NCBI RefSeq assembly: GCF_018913465.1
Contig: NZ_JABAPM010000001.1
Coordinates: 62,001 to 126,000, forward strand
Direction of reading: 5' to 3'
DNA length: 64,000 nt
Source: Arcanobacterium phocae
GTDB taxonomy: Bacteria > Actinomycetota > Actinomycetes > Actinomycetales > Actinomycetaceae
Part shown: piece after piece, positions 59,951 to 64,000 of the stretch
Numbering within the stretch: position 1 is the first letter of the stretch
Layout: every line of letters begins with the position of its first letter
Position numbers and translations under genes: made by a program
Notes under the pieces: model-generated
What the model saw: the letters and a program-made list of their open reading frames with translations, nothing else
Databases searched by the model: none
Told to the model about the DNA's origin: nothing

Positions 59951-59987
59951 AGTGGGGCGGTTGTCAGTGAATGGCAGCCGTCCCACT
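59951..59987 (+). terminator. Terminator after guaB
   Basis: A 16-bp stem with three G-T pairs (59951-59966 with 59972-59987), 5-nt loop and T-run. Confidence 0.85.
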
Positions 59988-59993
59988 TTTTAG

Positions 59994-60023
59994 TTGACTA
60001 ATAAATGATTTTGTCAATACTGT
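59994..60023 (+). promoter_or_regulatory. Promoter of ahpC-ahpF
   Basis: TTGACT (59994-59999), 18-nt spacer, TACTGT (60018-60023). TTGAC and GTCAA at 60013-60017 form a loose inverted repeat. A second -10-like TATAGT is at 60077-60082. Confidence 0.6.
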
Positions 60024-60129
60024 TTGGTGTGATTAAGCCGGGAGTGTATTCTCTAGTTTTGCCTTGAATCAGGGACTATAGTCTTAAGTGCTGTTTTGTA
60101 TAACTTAACCTTTGAGAAAGAGGAAAACG

Positions 60130-60693
60130 ATGTCTTTGATTAATACCAAGGCCGCCGAATGGGCTGGTTCCGCATACCACAATGGTAGCTTCGTTGAGCT
60201 GTCAAGCGAGGACCACAAGGGTCAGTGGGCAATCCTATTTTTCTACCCAGCTGACTTCACCTTTGTCTGCCCAACTGAGCTTGAAGATATGGCTGAGCAC
60301 TATGCTCAGTTCCAAGAAATGGGCGTGAAGGTTTACTCCTTCTCGACCGATAAGCACTTCTCGCACAAGGCATGGCATGAGTCCTCAGAGCGTATTGGCA
60401 AGATTGAGTTCCCAATGGTCGGTGACCCAACCTGCGAAATCGCTGAGGCATTCGATACGCTACGTCCGGGCCAGGGCGCAGCTGACCGTTCCACCATCGT
60501 CATCGATCCAGACGGTATCATTCAGTACGTTGAAACCACTTCTGAGGGCGTGGGCCGTAATGCTGCTGAACTCCTCCGCAAGGTCAAGGCTGCTCAGTAT
60601 GTCTACAACCATCCAGGCGAAGTCTGCCCAGCAAAGTGGGAAGAAGGCGAAGAAACGTTAGCTCCATCGTTTGATCTTGCAGGAAAGCTCTGA
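60130..60693 (+). CDS. ahpC: Alkyl hydroperoxide reductase subunit C (2-Cys peroxiredoxin)
   Basis: 187 residues. Peroxidatic Cys47 in FTFVCPTELEDM and resolving Cys166 in GEVCPAKW. It reduces H2O2, alkyl peroxides and peroxynitrite, and is regenerated by AhpF. ATG at 60130 follows an AG-rich (GAAAGAGGAAAA) ribosome-binding site. Its stop overlaps the ahpF start. Confidence 0.97.
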   Translation: MSLINTKAAEWAGSAYHNGSFVELSSEDHKGQWAILFFYPADFTFVCPTELEDMAEHYAQFQEMGVKVYSFSTDKHFSHKAWHESSERIGKIEFPMVGDPTCEIAEAFDTLRPGQGAADRSTIVIDPDGIIQYVETTSEGVGRNAAELLRKVKAAQYVYNHPGEVCPAKWEEGEETLAPSFDLAGKL

Positions 60694-62237
60694 TGTTTCT
60701 CGATTCTAATGTCATCGCACAGCTCAAGGGCTTAGTGACGAACATTAAGGTCCCCATTCGCTTTGAAGCATCTCTTGATGATTCGAAGCGTTCAGAGCAA
60801 ATGCGAGAAATGCTCAATCAGGTAGCTGAACTATCGCCGTTAATCGAGTTTGCTGAAGTCGCGAATGAGCGCACGCCGTCGTTCGCTATCGCACGAGTTG
60901 ATTCGGATGTGTCGGTTCGTATTGCGGGTCTGCCTATGGGCGAGGAGTTCTCAAGCTTTGTGCTTGCTCTTGTCCAGGTTGGCGGACACCCCGTTCGGGA
61001 AGATGAAGACCTGATTCAGTCTATTAAAGAGCTGACTGAACCACACGAGTTCGTTACTTATATGTCGTTGACCTGTCAGAATTGCCCAACGGTTGTTCAG
61101 GCACTTAATGCTATGTCGATTATTAATCCGCTGATTAAGCACACGGCTGTTGAAGGCGGTGCTTTCCAAGATGAAGTAAACGCACATGGTATTAAAGCGG
61201 TTCCAACGATTTATATGGATGGGGAGCTGTTTGGCCAGGGTCGAATGACTCTGTCTGAAATTGTTGCTAAGCTGGATTCCAATTCTGGAGCTAAGCGGGC
61301 TGAGAAGCTCAATAGCATTGACCCGTTTGACATGCTGATCGTCGGTGGTGGACCTGCTGGTGCGTCTGCGGCTGTTTATGCAGCGCGCAAAGGATTGCGT
61401 GTTGGTGTCGCTACGGCAAATGTTGGCGGCCAAGTTTTGGATACCGCGTCAATCGAGAACTTGACGGTTCTGAATAAGATTGGCGGAACTGAGCTAGGCA
61501 GTGAACTTAATCAGTCGATGGCACATTACGGGGTAGAAATCATGTCAGGTCTTAACGCGGTAGCGTTGCAAGACAAAGACGAGAATTCTTTATTTGCAGT
61601 TGATTTCGACGGCGATGTGACGCTCCGTGCTAAGTCTGTTGTACTAGCAACTGGTGCGCGGTACCGCACCACTGGTGTCCCAGGCGAAGCTGAATATCGT
61701 AACAACGGTGTGAGCTTCTGCCCGCATTGTGATGGTCCGCTATTCAAGGACAAGCCAGTAGCGGTTATTGGCGGTGGAAACTCTGCCATTGAAGCTGCTA
61801 TTGATCTTGCCGGGATTTGTACCCATGTAACGGTGATCGAAATGATGCCAGAGCTCAAGGCAGATGAAGTTCTGCTGGATAAGCTCGCATCGTTGTCCAA
61901 TACCACGGTCGTTACTTCAGCAGCACTGCAGTCTGTTGAAGGCGACGGAACTGATATGACTGGTGTGACATACCGTGATTCAGCTGGGGAAACCCATGCA
62001 GTCGAAGCGAACGGTATGTTTGTTCAGATCGGACTGATTCCGAACGCAGAATGGCTGGATGGAACGCTCGATCTCAACCGCGGAGCAGTCGTCATTGATG
62101 GCAAGAATGCCACATCAATGCCAGGTGTGTATGCTGCAGGAGACGTCACCGATATTCCATATAAGCAAGTCTTGATTGCTTTAGGTGCGGGTGCGAATGC
62201 GTCGTTGGGTGCATTCGATTATTTGATCCGACACTAA
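60693..62237 (+). CDS. ahpF: Alkyl hydroperoxide reductase subunit F
   Basis: 514 residues. N-terminal tandem thioredoxin-fold domain with Cys128/Cys131 (TCQNCPT), then an NADH/FAD oxidoreductase with GGGPAGASAAVYAARKG, the redox pair Cys343/Cys346 (SFCPHCDGP), GGGNSAIEAAIDLAG for NADH and AGDVTDIPYKQ for FAD. It reduces AhpC using NADH. Overlaps ahpC by one base (TGATG). Confidence 0.96.
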   Translation: MFLDSNVIAQLKGLVTNIKVPIRFEASLDDSKRSEQMREMLNQVAELSPLIEFAEVANERTPSFAIARVDSDVSVRIAGLPMGEEFSSFVLALVQVGGHPVREDEDLIQSIKELTEPHEFVTYMSLTCQNCPTVVQALNAMSIINPLIKHTAVEGGAFQDEVNAHGIKAVPTIYMDGELFGQGRMTLSEIVAKLDSNSGAKRAEKLNSIDPFDMLIVGGGPAGASAAVYAARKGLRVGVATANVGGQVLDTASIENLTVLNKIGGTELGSELNQSMAHYGVEIMSGLNAVALQDKDENSLFAVDFDGDVTLRAKSVVLATGARYRTTGVPGEAEYRNNGVSFCPHCDGPLFKDKPVAVIGGGNSAIEAAIDLAGICTHVTVIEMMPELKADEVLLDKLASLSNTTVVTSAALQSVEGDGTDMTGVTYRDSAGETHAVEANGMFVQIGLIPNAEWLDGTLDLNRGAVVIDGKNATSMPGVYAAGDVTDIPYKQVLIALGAGANASLGAFDYLIRH

Positions 62238-62255
62238 TATCTAGACTGTTTACTA

Positions 62256-62280
62256 GCCCGGCTACATCGTGTAGCCGGGC
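62256..62280. terminator. Bidirectional hairpin after ahpF
   Basis: A perfect 10-bp GC-rich stem (62256-62265 with 62271-62280), ATCGT loop, between convergent ahpF and the exonuclease gene; no T-run. Confidence 0.65.
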
Positions 62281-62309
62281 CAGTTCAGCTAGTAGGGAAG
62301 TACATGACG

Positions 62310-62996
62310 TTATTTTGTTACTGGCCAGGGCAGCGGGCCAGTGATGTGTTGCCCATGACGGCTAGCCATGTACTGCTGGAATTCGGTATATGTTTGCTGT
62401 TGTAGAGTCATCAGGTGTGCGAGGGAATCTTCGGCTAGTTCTGGATAACGGCGTAGCATTGCGCCGAGAACACGTAATGTTGCCAAGACATCAGCCTCAG
62501 CGTTGTGGAAGGAGTCATCCGCAGCAACATCGTAATGATCAGCTAAGTTCTCTAGCCGTCGCTTTCCACGACGGTAACGATCGACTGTCCGATCTAAGAT
62601 GTACGGATCTATTACTGGACCAACTTCGTGTCCCAATCGCTCTGCCATGGTTGTCAGGCCATGACGTTCGAGTTCGCATTCCATCAGTGTCAGATCATAG
62701 GCAGCATTAAACGCCACAATAGGATGCCCAGCAGCCATATGATGGCACAGTAGATCTGCTACCTCATTAAGAACTTTTGTAACAGGTTCGCCTTCACGGC
62801 GTGCCTGTTCAGTAGAAATGCCGTGAACATTTTGAGCCTGCAACGGGATTTCAACGCCTGGATCTGCTAGCCAGTAGTGCCGCGTGACACCGTTAGAATC
62901 GACAACAATTATCGAGGCAGTGACTAACCGTTCAACGGTAGGATCCACACCGGTAGTCTCAGTATCAAATCCAACCATTGGTTGCGACGTCCACAT
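62310..62996 (-). CDS. DnaQ-like 3'-5' exonuclease (DEDDh)
   Basis: 228 residues from the ATG at 62996, which has GGAG 7 nt upstream; an ATG at 63008 is possible. Exo I FDTETTG, Exo II FNAAYDLTLM and Exo III HNAEADVLAT are all present, so the metal-binding Asp/Glu set is intact. Similar proteins are the proofreading subunit or stand-alone exonucleases; without other domains the role is open. Confidence 0.85.
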   Translation of the reverse strand: MWTSQPMVGFDTETTGVDPTVERLVTASIIVVDSNGVTRHYWLADPGVEIPLQAQNVHGISTEQARREGEPVTKVLNEVADLLCHHMAAGHPIVAFNAAYDLTLMECELERHGLTTMAERLGHEVGPVIDPYILDRTVDRYRRGKRRLENLADHYDVAADDSFHNAEADVLATLRVLGAMLRRYPELAEDSLAHLMTLQQQTYTEFQQYMASRHGQHITGPLPWPVTK

Positions 62997-63102
62997 CGTG
63001 TTCTCCATATCTTATATTTAGGTTGTTACTGCCTATCATACTGACTAGGTCCGACATACTTTGAAGTCAGTTAGTAACGAGTTCTATTAGCACTGATGCT
63101 GG

Positions 63103-63108
63103 TAGTCT
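63103..63108 (+). promoter_or_regulatory. -10 box of guaB3, possibly leaderless
   Basis: TAGTCT ends 7 nt before the GTG at 63116. No Shine-Dalgarno sequence and no good -35 are seen. Confidence 0.4.
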
Positions 63109-63115
63109 TATAGAC

Positions 63116-64000
63116 GTGGCAGAAATTGAGATTGGCCGCGGAAAACGCGCCCGAGTAGGTTATTCATTCGACGATATTTCCATTGTTCCTTCGCGGCGAA
63201 CTCGCGATGCGAATGATGTATCGGTTTCTTGGCAACTAGATGCCAATCTTCTAGACATCCCGATTATGAGTGCTCCGATGGATTCGGTAACGTCTCCGCA
63301 AACCGCGATTGCGCTCGGAAAACTTGGAGGCGTAGGTGTTCTTGACCTAGAAGGTTTATGGACACGCTACGAAGATCCGCAACCGCATTTCGATGCAATC
63401 GCAAATGCTGAGCCGAATTACGTTACTAAACTGATGCAACGTATTTATCGCGAGCCAGTTAAGCCAGAGCTGATCCGCGCGCGGCTTGATGAAATCCGCA
63501 GTGCTGGCGTCGTCGTCGCGGGAGCGCTCTCCCCACAACGTACCCAAGAGCACTGGCGTACCGTCGTCGACGCTGGGGTAGATCTGTTCATTATTCGTGG
63601 AACCGTGGTTTCCGCAGAACACGTTTCCTCGAATCGGGAACCATTGAATCTGAAACGTTTCATCTACGAACTCGACGTTCCAGTGATCGTCGGTGGAGTC
63701 GCGTCATATACCGCGGCTTTGCACCTGATGCGCACCGGAGCAGCCGGAGTTTTGGCCGGGTTTGGCGGCGGCGCAACCAGCGCGAACGTTCGAACCGCAG
63801 GAACGACAGTCCCGATGGCGTCAACAGTTGCCGACGTCGCAGCCGCTCGTCGCGAATATATGGACGAAACTGGTGGGCGCTATGTTCACGTCATTGCCGA
63901 TGGCCAGGTTTCGCATTCTGGCGACTTGGTGAAAGCCATTGCGTGTGGTGCCGACGGCGTTATGCTCGGTACCGCACTTGCCCGCGCGGACGAAGCCCCC
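63116..64000 (+). CDS. guaB3: IMP dehydrogenase-related protein GuaB3, partial
   Basis: The first 295 residues of a GuaB3-type protein that continues past the right edge. EIEIGRGKRARVGYSFDDIS, IMSAPMDSVTSP, GGVGVLDLEG and GGRYVHVIADG are typical of this actinobacterial group. At the place of the IMPDH catalytic Cys it reads GGGATSANVRT, with no Cys, as in other GuaB3 proteins. It probably does not oxidise IMP in the normal way; function unknown or accessory to GuaB. In mycobacteria it directly follows guaB2; here ahpC-ahpF and an exonuclease intervene. Confidence 0.9.
   Translation, partial: MAEIEIGRGKRARVGYSFDDISIVPSRRTRDANDVSVSWQLDANLLDIPIMSAPMDSVTSPQTAIALGKLGGVGVLDLEGLWTRYEDPQPHFDAIANAEPNYVTKLMQRIYREPVKPELIRARLDEIRSAGVVVAGALSPQRTQEHWRTVVDAGVDLFIIRGTVVSAEHVSSNREPLNLKRFIYELDVPVIVGGVASYTAALHLMRTGAAGVLAGFGGGATSANVRTAGTTVPMASTVADVAAARREYMDETGGRYVHVIADGQVSHSGDLVKAIACGADGVMLGTALARADEAP

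Overview
The window is a 64 kb, gene-dense stretch of a chromosome from a mid-GC actinobacterium. TTG starts on rpoB, rpoC and secY, an acidic N-terminal extension on NusG, a WhiB-family regulator, a zinc-type S14, and the gene order glmS-nnrD-alr-tsaE-tsaB-rimI...tsaD-groES-whiB...guaB...guaB3 all fit Actinomycetota. The moderate GC and the protein sequences suggest Actinomycetaceae, of the Arcanobacterium/Trueperella kind; this genus-level guess is inference. I see no mobile elements, prophage, CRISPR array or rRNA genes. One tRNA (Trp, CCA) is present.

Layout. 1-4.3 kb: an alpha/beta hydrolase (cut by the window edge) and an adenosine-deaminase-family gene on the minus strand, divergent from an APH-fold phosphotransferase, then a class I aminotransferase. 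4.5-9.2 kb: tRNA-Trp, secE, nusG, rplK, rplA, udk, then an L10 leader RNA with an apparent attenuator ahead of rplJ-rplL. 9.6-17.2 kb: rpoB and rpoC. 17.2-18.6 kb: an Aer-like PAS protein sits alone between the RNA polymerase genes and the str operon. 18.9-23.2 kb: rpsL-rpsG-fusA-tuf. 23.5-33.1 kb: the S10 and spc ribosomal operons, rpsJ to rplO, nearly gap-free. 33.4-39.3 kb: secY-adk-map, infA-rpmJ-rpsM-rpsK-rpoA-rplQ.

39.4-51.6 kb: a ROK-family sugar kinase divergent from truA, then rplM-rpsI, glmM, coaA (minus strand), glmS, nnrD, alr, tsaE, an unrecognised membrane protein, tsaB and rimI. This block makes UDP-GlcNAc precursors and D-alanine for the cell wall, CoA, NAD(P)HX repair and the tRNA t6A modification. 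51.7-55.2 kb: sdhCAB, a two-protein-plus-single-cytochrome succinate dehydrogenase, inserted between rimI and tsaD. 55.3-64 kb: tsaD, a THUMP-like methyltransferase, groES under a CIRCE operator (no groEL follows), a WhiB3-type regulator, a guaB that lacks its CBS domains, ahpC-ahpF, a DnaQ-like exonuclease and the start of guaB3.

Regulatory architecture. Several non-ribosomal genes have a TAnnnT-like -10 box ending 6-7 nt before the start codon and no Shine-Dalgarno sequence, which suggests leaderless mRNAs. Ribosomal operons instead have long leaders with clear TTGACN-like -35 and TAnnnT -10 boxes. Convergent gene pairs are separated by single perfect hairpins that can terminate both transcripts. 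The most interesting items are the PAS protein between rpoC and rpsL, the CBS-less IMP dehydrogenase, the L10 attenuator, the short upstream ORF overlapping sdhC, and the membrane protein locked by overlapping codons between tsaE and tsaB. I do not see a clear-cut new multi-gene system.
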